The notes under the pieces are model-generated. The model was not told the DNA's origin. It saw only the letters and a program-made list of their open reading frames with translations, and did no database searches. From the NCBI RefSeq assembly GCF_030811655.1, contig NZ_JAUSRE010000019.1, forward strand, positions 1 through 64,000: a DNA stretch of 64,000 bases, in the 5' to 3' direction. The position numbers and the translations under genes are program-made. Numbering within the stretch: the stretch's first letter is position 1; each line of letters opens with the position of its first letter. Below are positions 35,448 through 45,049 of this stretch, in pieces. Origin of the DNA: Pseudarthrobacter enclensis. Its GTDB lineage: Bacteria; Actinomycetota; Actinomycetes; Actinomycetales; Micrococcaceae.

Positions 35448-36770
35448 ATGGCCAGCACGCCCACGTGGCCCATGAGCGGCAGGATGCCCCCGGGCTCCAC
35501 GGCCACTGCCGGCCGCCGGCCTGCTGCCGGCGCCTGGCTACGCACGCTGTACCGCCGCTTCTGGTCGGCGCTTGAGGGCACGGGAAAGTCCCGGAGCGGC
35601 TCGACCTACTACCTCATCCTTGGCGCCACGCTGGCCCTGACGGCCATCGGAATCATGATGGTCCTCTCCGCATCAAGTGTTGAATCAATCGCCGCCGGCA
35701 AGTCCCCATATGGGGATGCCCTGAAACAGGGAGTATTCGCAGCTATCGGGATTTCCACCATGTTCGTGCTCTCGCGCATCAACGTGGTATGGCTGAAGCG
35801 GCTCGCGTGGCCCGCCGTCGCGGGCGCCGTGGTGCTCCTCGCCCTGGTGCAGGTGGTAGGCGCCGAGATCAACGGCAACCGGAACTGGATCGACGTGGGC
35901 GGCATTACCTTCCAGCCATCAGAGGCGGCCAAACTGGCACTCGCCCTGTGGCTTGCGACGGTGCTTGCACGGAAAGGGAAGCTGCTTGGCAGGTGGCAGC
36001 ACGTGTTGGTCCCTGCCGTGCCCATGGCGGCCGTCGTCATTATCCTCATCCTGGTGGGCAACGACCTTGGCACCGCGATGATCATCATGATGATCGTCGC
36101 AGCGGCCCTGTTCTTCGCAGGCGTTCCGCTGTACCTCTTCGGCATCGCCGGCTTCGTTGCAGCTGCAGGCACGGCAGTCATGGCAGTCACCAGCTCCAAC
36201 CGCATGTGCCGCATCACCTCCTGGTGGACCGGGCAATCCTGCGCGGACGGCATCGACGCGAACTACCAGTCCACCAACGGCATGTACGGCCTTGCTTCGG
36301 GAGGCTGGCTGGGGGTGGGCCTGGGGCAGAGCCGGCAGAAGTACAGCTGGATCCCCGAAGCCCACAACGACTTCATTTTCGCCATCATTGGTGAGGAACT
36401 CGGCCTCGTGGGGACCGTCGTCGTCCTGGTTCTTTTCGCCATCCTCGGTGCTGCCATCTACCGCGTGGTGGTAGCCCAGGAGGACCTGTTCCACCGGGTC
36501 CTTGCCGGCACCATCATGGTGTGGCTGCTGGGCCAGGCGACCGTGAACATGTCCGTGGTCGCGGGGCTGATGCCTGTCATCGGCGTGCCGTTGCCCTTTA
36601 TTTCCTACGGCGGCTCGGCCCTGTTGATGTCGCTGTGTGCCGTCGGGGTGGTCCTCTCCCTGGCGCGGGAACAGATGGCGCCGGCCATGCGTCCCAAGAG
36701 GACGCTGACGTTCCCGTTCCTGGCAGGACGGAATACAAGCCAACCAAAGATTTCCAGAAAGCGTGCCTGA
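35448..36770 (+). CDS. ftsW: septal peptidoglycan glycosyltransferase
   Basis: SEDS-family lipid II polymerase that works with FtsI. 440 residues with about ten membrane helices after a basic cytosolic N-terminus of about 55 residues. Conserved segments include NRNWIDVGGITFQPSEAAK, WIPEAHNDFIFAIIGEELG (with the SEDS catalytic-region aspartate), and PFISYGGSALL. An ATG two bases after the murD stop, with GAGGAG ahead. Confidence 0.95.
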   Translation: MASTPTWPMSGRMPPGSTATAGRRPAAGAWLRTLYRRFWSALEGTGKSRSGSTYYLILGATLALTAIGIMMVLSASSVESIAAGKSPYGDALKQGVFAAIGISTMFVLSRINVVWLKRLAWPAVAGAVVLLALVQVVGAEINGNRNWIDVGGITFQPSEAAKLALALWLATVLARKGKLLGRWQHVLVPAVPMAAVVIILILVGNDLGTAMIIMMIVAAALFFAGVPLYLFGIAGFVAAAGTAVMAVTSSNRMCRITSWWTGQSCADGIDANYQSTNGMYGLASGGWLGVGLGQSRQKYSWIPEAHNDFIFAIIGEELGLVGTVVVLVLFAILGAAIYRVVVAQEDLFHRVLAGTIMVWLLGQATVNMSVVAGLMPVIGVPLPFISYGGSALLMSLCAVGVVLSLAREQMAPAMRPKRTLTFPFLAGRNTSQPKISRKRA

Positions 36771-36776
36771 CCCCAG

Positions 36777-37877
36777 ATGACTACCACTAACCCCTCCATC
36801 GTCCTGGCGGGCGGCGGAACAGCCGGCCATATCAGCCCGTTGCTTGCCATTGCCGCCGCCATCCGCTGCCAAGCCCCCAACGCTGCCATCCTGGCCGTTG
36901 GCACGCCCTCCGGAATGGAAACCAGGCTGGTTCCGGCCGCAGGCGTTGAGCTCGCCACGATCGACCGTGTGCCCTTTCCACGCAGGCCCTCCGCCGACCT
37001 GTTCCGCCTGCCCGGAAGGCTGGCGGGGGCCGTGCGGCAGGCCGGCGCCATCCTGGACCAGGCCGGGGCCGACGTGCTGGTGGGGGTCGGCGGATACGTC
37101 TGCACGCCCATGTACCTGGCTGCACGGAAGCGGCGGGTGCCAATCGTGATCCATGAGGCGAATGCCCGCCCCGGACTCGCCAACCGGGTGGGAGCCTTCC
37201 TGCGCGGCCGGGTGGCCGTGGCCTTCGAGGGCACCCCGCTCCGCGACGCGGTGCACGTGGGGATGCCCATGCGGAAGGAGATTTCCGGGCTGGACCGGAA
37301 GTCCGCCCGCTCTTCCGCCCGCGAAGCGCTTGGCCTCGATCCCCAGCAACCCACCCTGATCGTCACGGGCGGTTCATCCGGGGCGAAGAGCATCAACCGG
37401 ACGATCGCGGGAGCGCTCGCGCAGCTGGCTGATGCCGGCATCCAGACCCTCCACATCACCGGACGCGGCAAAACCGTCCTGGACCAGGCCGGACGGCCCC
37501 TCGCCGCAAAGGGCTACCGGCAGGTGGAGTACATCGACGGGATGGAACTCGCCTACGCCGCGGCGGACCTGCTCCTGGCCAGGTCGGGGGCTGCGACCGT
37601 ATCTGAGATCGCAGCGGTGGGCGTCCCCGCGGTCCTGGTGCCCCTGCCCATTGGGAACGGTGAACAGGCGCTCAATGCTGCGGGCCTGGTGGCCGCTGGG
37701 GGAGCACTGCTGGTGGCGGACCGGGATTTCACCCCGGAATGGGTTGAGCGTGAGCTGATTCCGCTGATCGCCGATAAAGCGAGGCTCGCCGAAATGGAAG
37801 CCAAGTCCTACCGGCTCGGTATCCGAAATGCCGACCAGCGCATGGCTGGTCTTGTCCTGGAAGCGGTATCTGCATGA
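36777..37877 (+). CDS. murG: lipid I N-acetylglucosaminyltransferase
   Basis: Glycosyltransferase of 366 residues adding GlcNAc to lipid I to form lipid II on the inner face of the membrane. Motifs: [14 protein letters not shown] at the N-terminus, [39 protein letters not shown] and [18 protein letters not shown]. Starts six bases after ftsW; overlaps murC in ATGA. Confidence 0.97.
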   Translation: MTTTNPSIVLAGGGTAGHISPLLAIAAAIRCQAPNAAILAVGTPSGMETRLVPAAGVELATIDRVPFPRRPSADLFRLPGRLAGAVRQAGAILDQAGADVLVGVGGYVCTPMYLAARKRRVPIVIHEANARPGLANRVGAFLRGRVAVAFEGTPLRDAVHVGMPMRKEISGLDRKSARSSAREALGLDPQQPTLIVTGGSSGAKSINRTIAGALAQLADAGIQTLHITGRGKTVLDQAGRPLAAKGYRQVEYIDGMELAYAAADLLLARSGAATVSEIAAVGVPAVLVPLPIGNGEQALNAAGLVAAGGALLVADRDFTPEWVERELIPLIADKARLAEMEAKSYRLGIRNADQRMAGLVLEAVSA

Positions 37878-39253
37878 GTCCCCATAACGCCCCCCGCCTT
37901 GAGTCGCTGGGAAAGGTGCACTTCATCGGCATCGGCGGAGTAGGCATGTCCGCCGTAGCCCGCATCATGGTGGCCCGCGGTGTTCCGGTCAGCGGGTCGG
38001 ACGCGAAGGACCTGCCGGTCATGGCCGACCTCGCCGCGGCCGGCGCCCGCATCGCTGTTGGCTACGCGGCCGTCAACCTGGCGGACGCGCAGACCATCGT
38101 TGCCGGATCGGCTATTAGGGAGGACAACCCAGAGTTGGCGGCAGCGCGGGAGGCCGGCCTGCCTGTGCTGCACCGGTCCCAGGCGCTGGCAGCAACCATG
38201 GGCGATGACACGGTGGTGACGGTGGCCGGAACACACGGCAAGTCCACTACGACGTCGATGATCACCGTGCTGCTGCGTGCGGCAGGACTTGATCCTTCCT
38301 TTGCCGTGGGCGCCAACATCCCGGCGATCGGGGTAAACGCCGCCCACGGTTCCACCGGGATCTTCGTGGCCGAGGCAGATGAATCCGATGGTTCCTTCCT
38401 GAACTACCGGCCGCGCATCGAGGTCGTCACCAACGTGGAGCCCGACCATCTCGACTACTACGGCACGGCGGAAGCGGTTTACCAGTCCTTCGACCGGTTT
38501 ACCGCTTTGCTCCCCGCGGACGGCCTGCTGGTGGCCTGCGCTGACGACGCCGGCGCGCTGGCACTCGCCGAGCGCACCAAGGCGCGGGGCAACACCCGGG
38601 TGCTCCTGTATGGCACCAGCGAAGCGTCAGATATCAGGCTTGACGACGGCGGCCCCGGACAAGTGGCTGTGTCAACCAGGGATGGTGCGCGCTATGGGTT
38701 GTCGCTGCAGGTTCCCGGACGCCACAACGCCCTGAACGCGGCGGCTGCCTTTGCCGTTGCCCTCGAACTCGGCGTGGATCCAGCGACGGCGGCCGACGGC
38801 CTGGCGCATTTCTCCGGTGCGTCCCGCCGCTTTGAACTCAAGGGTACGGTACGGGGCGTGCGGGTTTTCGATGACTACGCGCACCACCCCACCGAGGTCC
38901 GGGCAGCCCTTACCGCAGCCCGCTCTGTAGCAGGGGACCACAACGTGCACGTCCTTTTCCAGCCGCACCTGTTTTCGCGGACCCGGGAGTTCGCCGCAGA
39001 GTTCGCCGAAGCCCTCAATCTCGCCGATACCGCACTTGTCCTGGACATCTACCCTGCCAGGGAAGACCCTATTCCCGGCGTTACCAGCCAGTTGATCGCC
39101 GACCACCTCACGGGCGGCGGCCGGCTGGTTGGGTCCGAGGACGCCGTCAGGTCCCTGGCTGAAGCTGCGGTGGACGGAGACGTTGTCCTCACAGTGGGCG
39201 CCGGTGACGTGACAGCCTACGGCCCCCGGATTGTGGAGGCGCTGCGTGCCTAG
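37874..39253 (+). CDS. murC: UDP-N-acetylmuramate--L-alanine ligase
   Basis: First Mur ligase, joining L-Ala to UDP-MurNAc. 459 residues with [13 protein letters not shown] at the N-terminus, ATP loop [22 protein letters not shown] and [12 protein letters not shown]. Overlaps ftsQ by eight bases. Confidence 0.97.
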   Translation: MSPHNAPRLESLGKVHFIGIGGVGMSAVARIMVARGVPVSGSDAKDLPVMADLAAAGARIAVGYAAVNLADAQTIVAGSAIREDNPELAAAREAGLPVLHRSQALAATMGDDTVVTVAGTHGKSTTTSMITVLLRAAGLDPSFAVGANIPAIGVNAAHGSTGIFVAEADESDGSFLNYRPRIEVVTNVEPDHLDYYGTAEAVYQSFDRFTALLPADGLLVACADDAGALALAERTKARGNTRVLLYGTSEASDIRLDDGGPGQVAVSTRDGARYGLSLQVPGRHNALNAAAAFAVALELGVDPATAADGLAHFSGASRRFELKGTVRGVRVFDDYAHHPTEVRAALTAARSVAGDHNVHVLFQPHLFSRTREFAAEFAEALNLADTALVLDIYPAREDPIPGVTSQLIADHLTGGGRLVGSEDAVRSLAEAAVDGDVVLTVGAGDVTAYGPRIVEALRA

Positions 39254-40169
39254 CTCCCGCCGCCCCACGTACTCACCGCCCAAGCGGGACGCCCGGCCAG
39301 CTCCCACGGCGGAGAACGGCACCCGATCCCCGAACGGTGCTGCGGAAGTCGTCGGCGATGCCGCCCGCGGCGACGTCATCACAGCCTCGCGCAGCGTCCC
39401 GGAACCGCCGGCCCCGAAACCCGTGCGGGAGGAAAAAACTTCAGGTGCGACGGTCCTGGCATTTCCCGAACCCAAGGGACGGCGCCGCAGGAAGAAGGTC
39501 ATCCTCGCCGTCGTAACGGTGTTTGTGGTGGTGGCCGGGCTCCTGGCCGCCGCGGTTTATTCTCCTGTCCTGGCCCTGCAGACTATTTCGGTCACGGGCA
39601 CCCGGCTGCTCACCCCAGCCCAGGTGCAGGCTGCACTCGAACCGCTGCGCGGCAAGCCGCTGCCGCAGATCGGTGAGGACGATGTTCGCGGCCTGCTCGG
39701 CTCCCTGGTCCAGGTCAAATCCGTATCCGTGGAGGCCCGGCCGCCATCAACGCTCGACGTGGCCGTGCATGAACGCGTGCCGGTTGCCTTGGTGAAGCAG
39801 GGGGAGAAGTACCAGTTGGTCGACGTCGACGGCGTCCAGCTGGCAACCACCGACGACCCGACGTCCGCGTCGCTGCCGGTGATTGACGGCGGCGCCGGGG
39901 CGATCGGCCAGGACCTGTTCCGCGCTACCGCGGCGGTCCTGGGGGCCCTGCCGCCGGATGTGCTGGCGAAGTTGTCCAACGCATCCGCGCAATCGGTGGA
40001 TGCCGTGGAGCTGAAGCTTGTGGACGGCCAGACCATCGTGTGGGGCAACGCCTCGGAGAAGGAGCTCAAGGCCAAGGTTCTGGCCGCCCTCCTCAAGGCT
40101 CCGGCGGATCCGAAGAACCCGGTCAAGGTCTACGATGTCAGTGTGCCCCGGCACCCCGTGACGCGCTGA
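39246..40169 (+). CDS. ftsQ: division protein FtsQ (POTRA domain)
   Basis: Bitopic divisome scaffold of 307 residues. A Pro/Arg-rich cytosolic N-terminus of about 83 residues, one membrane helix (about 84-106) and an extracytoplasmic POTRA domain starting LQTISVTGTRLL, then the FtsQ beta domain. The GTG at 39246 has GGAGG 6 bases ahead, inside murC. Confidence 0.93.
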   Translation: MPSSRRPTYSPPKRDARPAPTAENGTRSPNGAAEVVGDAARGDVITASRSVPEPPAPKPVREEKTSGATVLAFPEPKGRRRRKKVILAVVTVFVVVAGLLAAAVYSPVLALQTISVTGTRLLTPAQVQAALEPLRGKPLPQIGEDDVRGLLGSLVQVKSVSVEARPPSTLDVAVHERVPVALVKQGEKYQLVDVDGVQLATTDDPTSASLPVIDGGAGAIGQDLFRATAAVLGALPPDVLAKLSNASAQSVDAVELKLVDGQTIVWGNASEKELKAKVLAALLKAPADPKNPVKVYDVSVPRHPVTR

Positions 40170-40258
40170 CACCCTTTCTTTCCCGGTATTAATCCGACAC
40201 GCGGACCCGGTTATTGAATGTGGGAACCAGAGGAAATACCGTCACAGACAAGAGTTAC

Positions 40259-40304
40259 TTGACATAACTATAACCTTCAACTCGAAGGTTAAGGTTTCAG
40301 CCTT
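40259..40304 (+). promoter_or_regulatory. ftsZ: ftsZ upstream operator-like region
   Basis: TTGACA (40259-40264) is a good -35 hexamer but no clear -10 follows at 17 bases, which would fit an activator-dependent promoter. An inverted repeat AACCTTC (40272-40278) and GAAGGTT (40284-40290) is followed by GTTAAGGTT (40288-40296) and TTTCAGCCTT (40295-40304). The last two words also occur, the second reversed, upstream of the second MerR gene. Confidence 0.55.
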
Positions 40305-40354
40305 CAAGCTCTTCATCAGTTTTCGCAATAAGACACGAACAAGGGACACGTAAC

Positions 40355-41608
40355 GTGGCAGCTCCGCAGAATTACTTGGCCGTCATCAAAGTCGTCGGCA
40401 TCGGCGGCGGTGGCGTGAACGCAGTCAACCGCATGATCGAGGTCGGCCTCAGGGGTGTTGAATTCATCGCCATCAACACCGACGCCCAGGCCCTGCTCAT
40501 GAGCGACGCCGACGTTAAGCTCGACGTCGGACGCGAGCTGACCCGTGGCCTCGGCGCCGGTGCCAACCCCGAGGTAGGCAAGCAGGCTGCCGAAGACCAC
40601 GCTGACGAAATCGAGGAAGTCCTGCGTGGCGCCGACATGGTCTTCGTCACTGCCGGTGAAGGCGGCGGCACGGGCACCGGCGGCGCCCCAGTCGTGGCCC
40701 GGATCGCCCGCTCGCTCGGCGCCCTGACCATTGGCGTTGTCACCCGGCCTTTCACCTTCGAGGGCCGCCGCCGCGCCGGCTCTGCCGAGGCAGGCATCGA
40801 CGCCCTCCGCGACGAGGTAGACACCCTGATCGTGATCCCCAATGACCGACTGCTGTCCATCAGTGACCGCAACGTCTCCGTCCTTGACGCGTTCCGCTCC
40901 GCGGACCAGGTCCTGCTGTCCGGCGTCCAGGGCATCACCGACCTCATCACCACTCCCGGCCTGATCAACCTGGACTTCGCAGACGTTAAATCCGTGATGC
41001 AGGGCGCGGGCTCGGCCCTCATGGGCATTGGATCCGCCCGCGGCGAAGACCGCGCCGTCAAGGCGGCGGAACTTGCCATCGCCTCGCCGCTGCTGGAAGC
41101 ATCCATTGACGGCGCCCACGGCGTCCTGCTCTCCATCCAGGGTGGCTCCGACCTGGGCCTGTTCGAAATTAACGAGGCCGCGCGGCTGGTCCAGGAAGTG
41201 GCACACCCCGAAGCCAATATCATCTTTGGTGCCGTCATTGATGACGCCCTTGGCGATGAAGCCCGTGTGACGGTTATCGCTGCCGGGTTCGACGACGTCA
41301 AGGCCACCTCGCCCTCCATGGACCAGTCCCAGCCGCAGGCCGCCCCGCAGCGTCCCGCTGCCCCTGCTGCCGCTCCTGCCTCGGCCCACCCGCAGGGTGG
41401 CAACCACCAGGGCAACGGCAACCACCAGCAGAACGTCCAGCCGATCCACGCCGGCGTCGGTGCCGCTGGACTGAGCAACTGGGGCCAGCAGCGCCCCTCG
41501 GGCGTCCCTGCTGACTCGGGCTTCGACGTCGACCTGCCCTCCGTGGTGGAGCCGGACCTGACCGGTACCCACCCGGACGACCTGGATGTTCCCGACTTCC
41601 TGAAGTAG
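40355..41608 (+). CDS. ftsZ: cell division GTPase FtsZ
   Basis: Tubulin homologue forming the Z ring. 417 residues: N-terminal GTPase domain with [12 protein letters not shown] and the tubulin signature GGGTGTGG (about 103-112), T7 loop [11 protein letters not shown], then a Gln/Ala/Pro-rich linker (about 320-400) and the C-terminal peptide [10 protein letters not shown] that binds partners such as SepF. GTG start at 40355. It has its own 185-base upstream region, so it is probably transcribed from a separate promoter as well as from upstream. Confidence 0.98.
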   Translation: MAAPQNYLAVIKVVGIGGGGVNAVNRMIEVGLRGVEFIAINTDAQALLMSDADVKLDVGRELTRGLGAGANPEVGKQAAEDHADEIEEVLRGADMVFVTAGEGGGTGTGGAPVVARIARSLGALTIGVVTRPFTFEGRRRAGSAEAGIDALRDEVDTLIVIPNDRLLSISDRNVSVLDAFRSADQVLLSGVQGITDLITTPGLINLDFADVKSVMQGAGSALMGIGSARGEDRAVKAAELAIASPLLEASIDGAHGVLLSIQGGSDLGLFEINEAARLVQEVAHPEANIIFGAVIDDALGDEARVTVIAAGFDDVKATSPSMDQSQPQAAPQRPAAPAAAPASAHPQGGNHQGNGNHQQNVQPIHAGVGAAGLSNWGQQRPSGVPADSGFDVDLPSVVEPDLTGTHPDDLDVPDFLK

Positions 41609-41616
41609 GCAGCGGC

Positions 41617-42306
41617 TTGTTCCATTGGCGCGCCGACATCCTGCCCGGGGTGTCGGCCGCATTCACGGATGAAGGTGCGGGAAACCTGGCGCTGCACGTG
41701 GGGGATGATCCTGCTGCAGTCCAGGAACGCCGTATCCGCCTGGAGCAGTCCATAGGCCTGGAGCCGCAGGCCCTCCGCTTCATGAACCAGGTTCACGGCA
41801 CCACAGTTGCCCTGATGGACGCGCAGTCGCCGGTGCCCGTGGCTGATGCCATGGTGTCCCGTGGCCTGCCCCTGGCGGTCATGGTGGCCGACTGCATTCC
41901 GGTGCTTCTTGCGGGTGAGTCCGGAAGTGGGCCAGTGCTGGCCGCAGTCCACGCTGGCCGGCCAGGTGTCGCTAACGGTGTCCTGCCCGCTGCCGTGGAC
42001 AGCATGAAGGCGCTGGGTGCCTCCCGGATCCGGGCCTGGATGGGGCCGTCGATCTGCGGATCCTGCTACGAGGTGCCGGCAGCGTTGCGCGACGAGGTAT
42101 CCGCGCTGGTCCCGGCAACCCGGAGTACCACGTCCTGGGGAACGCCCGCACTGGACCTTCCTGCCGGTGCCCGGAGCCAGCTTGAGGCTGCCGGGGTGGA
42201 CGTGGAGTACTCCGGAGCCTGCACCCTGGAGACGGAAACGCTCTATTCGTACCGCCGCGACCGGAACACCGGCCGCTTCGCAGGGCTGGTCTGGCGCAAT
42301 GACTGA
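41617..42306 (+). CDS. YfiH/LACC1 family protein (PgeF-like)
   Basis: Protein of 229 residues in the common place after ftsZ. YfiH in E. coli has been described as an editing enzyme for peptidoglycan precursors (PgeF) and relatives act on purine nucleosides. Metal-site motifs are present as NQVHGT, VADCIPVLL and AAVHAGRPG; the widespread form of the last is HAGWRG. TTG start at 41617 without a strong ribosome site. It overlaps the next gene by eight bases. Confidence 0.85.
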   Translation: MFHWRADILPGVSAAFTDEGAGNLALHVGDDPAAVQERRIRLEQSIGLEPQALRFMNQVHGTTVALMDAQSPVPVADAMVSRGLPLAVMVADCIPVLLAGESGSGPVLAAVHAGRPGVANGVLPAAVDSMKALGASRIRAWMGPSICGSCYEVPAALRDEVSALVPATRSTTSWGTPALDLPAGARSQLEAAGVDVEYSGACTLETETLYSYRRDRNTGRFAGLVWRND

Positions 42307-43051
42307 CGTGTCGGATGCCGGCCGCGGGCAGGGCGGCGATGCACGGAGCGTCGAACTCGCCGAGCGGCTGGCGGCAGTGCGGAAGCGGATCAGTGCAGCG
42401 GCCGAAAGCGCCGGGCGCGCAGACCGGCCGCCGGCACTGATCGTGGTGACCAAGTTCCATCCAGCCGACGACATCCGCCGGCTGGCCGCCCTCGGGATTC
42501 GGGATGTGGGCGAAAACCGGGACCAGGAGGCGGCGGCCAAGGCCCTGGAACTTGCCGACCTTGCCCTCACCTGGCATTTTGTAGGCCAGCTGCAGACCAA
42601 GAAGGCCAAATCGGTGGCACGTTACGCGGCCACGGTGCACTCGGTGGACCGGCCGCAGCTTGTCGATGCGCTGGCGAAAGCCGTGCGACACGAGATGGAC
42701 TCAAGCGGACGTGGGCCGTTGGGCTGCTTCATCCAAGTCAACCTTGAAGACGACGGCGATGCGCACCGCGGCGGGGCAGCCCCTGCCGACGTTGCCCTCC
42801 TTGCAGAGCGGATCGCCGGGTCTGAGGGCCTGGACCTGATGGGCGTGATGGCGGTCGCGCCGCTGGGGGCACCACCGGAGCCCGCATTCGAGAAGCTGTC
42901 CGGAGTTTCCGCCCGGCTGACCGAGACGTACCCCGCTGCCACGGCGATTTCGGCGGGCATGAGCCAGGACCTGGAAGCCGCCATCGGGTTCGGGGCGACA
43001 CACCTGAGAATAGGCTCCGATATTCTCGGTTCCCGCCCCGCCGTGGGGTAG
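42299..43051 (+). CDS. YggS/PROSC family pyridoxal phosphate homeostasis protein
   Basis: PLP-binding protein of 250 residues. Lys52 or nearby in LIVVTKFHPADD is the PLP lysine; DVGENRDQEAAAKA, WHFVGQLQTKKAK and HLRIGSDILGSR are family motifs. It keeps free PLP low and affects amino acid metabolism. Start ATG 42299 overlaps the previous stop. Confidence 0.92.
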   Translation: MTDVSDAGRGQGGDARSVELAERLAAVRKRISAAAESAGRADRPPALIVVTKFHPADDIRRLAALGIRDVGENRDQEAAAKALELADLALTWHFVGQLQTKKAKSVARYAATVHSVDRPQLVDALAKAVRHEMDSSGRGPLGCFIQVNLEDDGDAHRGGAAPADVALLAERIAGSEGLDLMGVMAVAPLGAPPEPAFEKLSGVSARLTETYPAATAISAGMSQDLEAAIGFGATHLRIGSDILGSRPAVG

Positions 43052-43141
43052 CGTCGGAACTATTGGAAGTGATGGGCGGGGGACTCCAGTGCTGTCAAAT
43101 CATTGGGCGGCCCGCTTACGGGACACGATTAGGAGTCGACC

Positions 43142-43672
43142 ATGGCCGGCGCTCTGCGCAAGACAATGATCTATCTTGGGCTCGCCGACGGCGATGAGTA
43201 TCACGAGCCCGAGCAACAGACCACACGTAAGGATGAGGACGAACCGATGGAAGTTGACCGCGAGGAACGCCGTGCTCCGGCGCCGGTCCGCGAAGTCAGC
43301 CGCGAGGCGTCCTACGCCCCCGAAGAGGAATACCGCGCCCCTGTGACCCCTATTAAGCGTGCGGCCTCGAGCCGCGAGGAGAATACCGGTCTCCGCCAGA
43401 TCACTACCATCCATCCCCGTTCCTACAATGACGCCAAGCTCATCGGTGAGAGTTTTCGGGACGGCATTCCGGTGATCATGAACGTTACCGACATGGGCGA
43501 GGCTGACGCCAAGCGGTTGGTGGATTTCTCCGCGGGACTCGTTTTCGGCCTCCGGGGAAGCATCGAGCGTGTGACCAACAAAGTGTTCCTGCTCTCACCG
43601 TCCTACGTTGAAGTGATTGGTGACGACAAAAAGGCCAGCGACACGCAGGCCAGTTTCTTCAACCAAAGCTGA
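43142..43672 (+). CDS. sepF: cell division protein SepF
   Basis: Membrane anchor of the Z ring in actinobacteria, which lack FtsA. 176 residues: N-terminal amphipathic helix ([15 protein letters not shown]), an acidic, flexible linker (about 15-85), and the SepF core (about 90-165; [34 protein letters not shown]). TAGGAG precedes the ATG. Confidence 0.95.
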   Translation: MAGALRKTMIYLGLADGDEYHEPEQQTTRKDEDEPMEVDREERRAPAPVREVSREASYAPEEEYRAPVTPIKRAASSREENTGLRQITTIHPRSYNDAKLIGESFRDGIPVIMNVTDMGEADAKRLVDFSAGLVFGLRGSIERVTNKVFLLSPSYVEVIGDDKKASDTQASFFNQS

Positions 43673-43688
43673 GCATCAGGGCTTTGCG

Positions 43689-43718
43689 GATGCCAGGCAG
43701 GGACACCTGTCTGGCATC
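43689..43718 (+). other. intra-operon hairpin between sepF and the YggT gene
   Basis: A 12-bp stem with one mismatch (43689-43700 with 43707-43718), loop GGACAC. No T run follows, so it is not a standard terminator; it could slow decay, be a processing site, or reduce read-through. Confidence 0.55.
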
Positions 43719-43805
43719 TGTGCTGAAATAGACAAGACGACAGCTGCGCAACAGTGGCAGGCCCGGGTGGTCCGCCGCACGAACCCTGGAGATATGAAAT
43801 AAGTC

Positions 43806-44093
43806 ATGGGAATTGTTTTCGGACTTCTCTATCTCGCCCTGCTGTTGTTTTTCGTCGCCCTCATCATCCGGCTCGTATTCGACTGGGTGCAGATGTTTGC
43901 GAGGGACTGGCGCCCCCGCGGTGCCGCCCTGGTGGTGGCACACGCCGTGTACTCCATCACCGACCCGCCGCTCAAGGGGCTGCGGCGGCTGATTCCGCCC
44001 CTCCGGCTCGGCGGAGTCTCCCTGGACCTGGGCTTCCTGATTCTGTTCATCGGCGTCAGCATCGCCATGAACGTCACCAGGAGCCTGGCCTGA
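43806..44093 (+). CDS. YggT family membrane protein
   Basis: Protein of 95 residues with two membrane helices (about 5-25 and 68-90). The middle segment WRPRGAALVVAHAVYSITDPPLKGLRRLIPPLRLG is typical of the family. Usually found between sepF and divIVA; function not established. Confidence 0.9.
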   Translation: MGIVFGLLYLALLLFFVALIIRLVFDWVQMFARDWRPRGAALVVAHAVYSITDPPLKGLRRLIPPLRLGGVSLDLGFLILFIGVSIAMNVTRSLA

Positions 44094-44269
44094 TTCACCG
44101 ATTTAGACCCAGCGATGCAGGCCGTTGCCCCCGTGAACGGCTACTGTAAAGCGAAGAAACCTCCCGTTTGACACCGCAGTGTTGAATTAGAGTAAGCAGA
44201 CCAAATTTAGGTACCGTAGTTTTGACGGCCGGAAGGCCTACTGACTAACCAGACCAGTGAGGTGACCAG

Positions 44270-44956
44270 ATGGCTTTGACGCCAGAAGACGTTGTCAACA
44301 AGCGCTTTCAGCCCACCAAGTTCCGCGAGGGCTATGACCAGGACGAGGTTGACGACTTCCTGGACGAAATCGTCGTTGAACTCCGCCGCCTGAACCAGGA
44401 AAACGACGAGCTCCGCAAGAAGCTCGCCGAAGCCGGGTCCAGCGTGCCGGCAAGCTCTGCTGCCGCGCCTGTCGTGGAGAAGGTTCCCGCGCCGGTCAAG
44501 GCCGACAAGGAGGAAGCCCGCGAGAAGGCAGAGGCCGAAGCCAAGGCTGCCGAAGCGAGCAAGAAGAAGGACGTCCAGCCGGCCGCCCCTGCTGCCGCCG
44601 CACCGGCTGCTCCCGCAGCTGTCGCTACCCCCTCGGCCGAGTCCGCTGCCGGACTGCTGGCCATGGCCCAGCAGATGCACGACCGCCACGTTGCTGACGG
44701 CCAGGCCCAGAAGGACAAGATCATCGCCGAGGCGCAGATCGAAGCCAGCAGCCTCGTCAACGACGCCCAGGAGAAGTCCCGCAAGATCCTCGGTGCCCTC
44801 GAGCAGCAGCGGTCCGTTCTGGAGCGTAAGGTGGAGCAGCTCCGCGGCTTCGAGCGCGACTACCGCTCGCGCCTCAAGGCCTACATCGAGGGCCAGCTCC
44901 GCGACCTGGAAGCCCGTGGCTCCGTTGCGACGCCGGAAGTCAGCGAAGCCAACTAA
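44270..44956 (+). CDS. divIVA: polar growth and division protein DivIVA (Wag31)
   Basis: Coiled-coil scaffold that marks cell poles and septa. 228 residues: N-terminal lipid-binding domain (MALTPEDVVNKRFQPTKF, GYDQDEVDDFLDEIV), first coiled coil to about 60, an Ala/Pro/Lys-rich insert (about 62-125), then a long coiled coil (about 130-215). The mycobacterial homologue is phosphorylated by PknA and the phosphorylation controls polar wall synthesis. It has a 176-base upstream region with TTGACA at 44168-44173 and a terminator downstream, so it is likely a separate, highly expressed unit. Confidence 0.95.
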   Translation: MALTPEDVVNKRFQPTKFREGYDQDEVDDFLDEIVVELRRLNQENDELRKKLAEAGSSVPASSAAAPVVEKVPAPVKADKEEAREKAEAEAKAAEASKKKDVQPAAPAAAAPAAPAAVATPSAESAAGLLAMAQQMHDRHVADGQAQKDKIIAEAQIEASSLVNDAQEKSRKILGALEQQRSVLERKVEQLRGFERDYRSRLKAYIEGQLRDLEARGSVATPEVSEAN

Positions 44957-44976
44957 GTCTGGCAGCACGTATTCTG

Positions 44977-45013
44977 AAAGCCGGTGGCTGAGGATTCCTC
45001 GGCCGCCGGCTTT
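44977..45013 (+). terminator. terminator after divIVA
   Basis: A 17-bp GC-rich stem with two wobble pairs (44977-44993 with 44997-45013), a three-base loop and a short T run. Confidence 0.8.
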
Positions 45014-45049
45014 TGGCATTGACGCCCAGTTCCACGAATTGAAAGCACC

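Noticed and set aside
35919..37349. A 476-codon minus-strand frame across ftsW and murG
   Set aside because: It crosses two clear essential genes and has no recognisable domain.
40372..42609. A 745-codon minus-strand frame over ftsZ and the YfiH gene
   Set aside because: Same reasoning: it mirrors codon-position GC bias of real genes and has Ser/Arg/Thr-rich composition with no domain.
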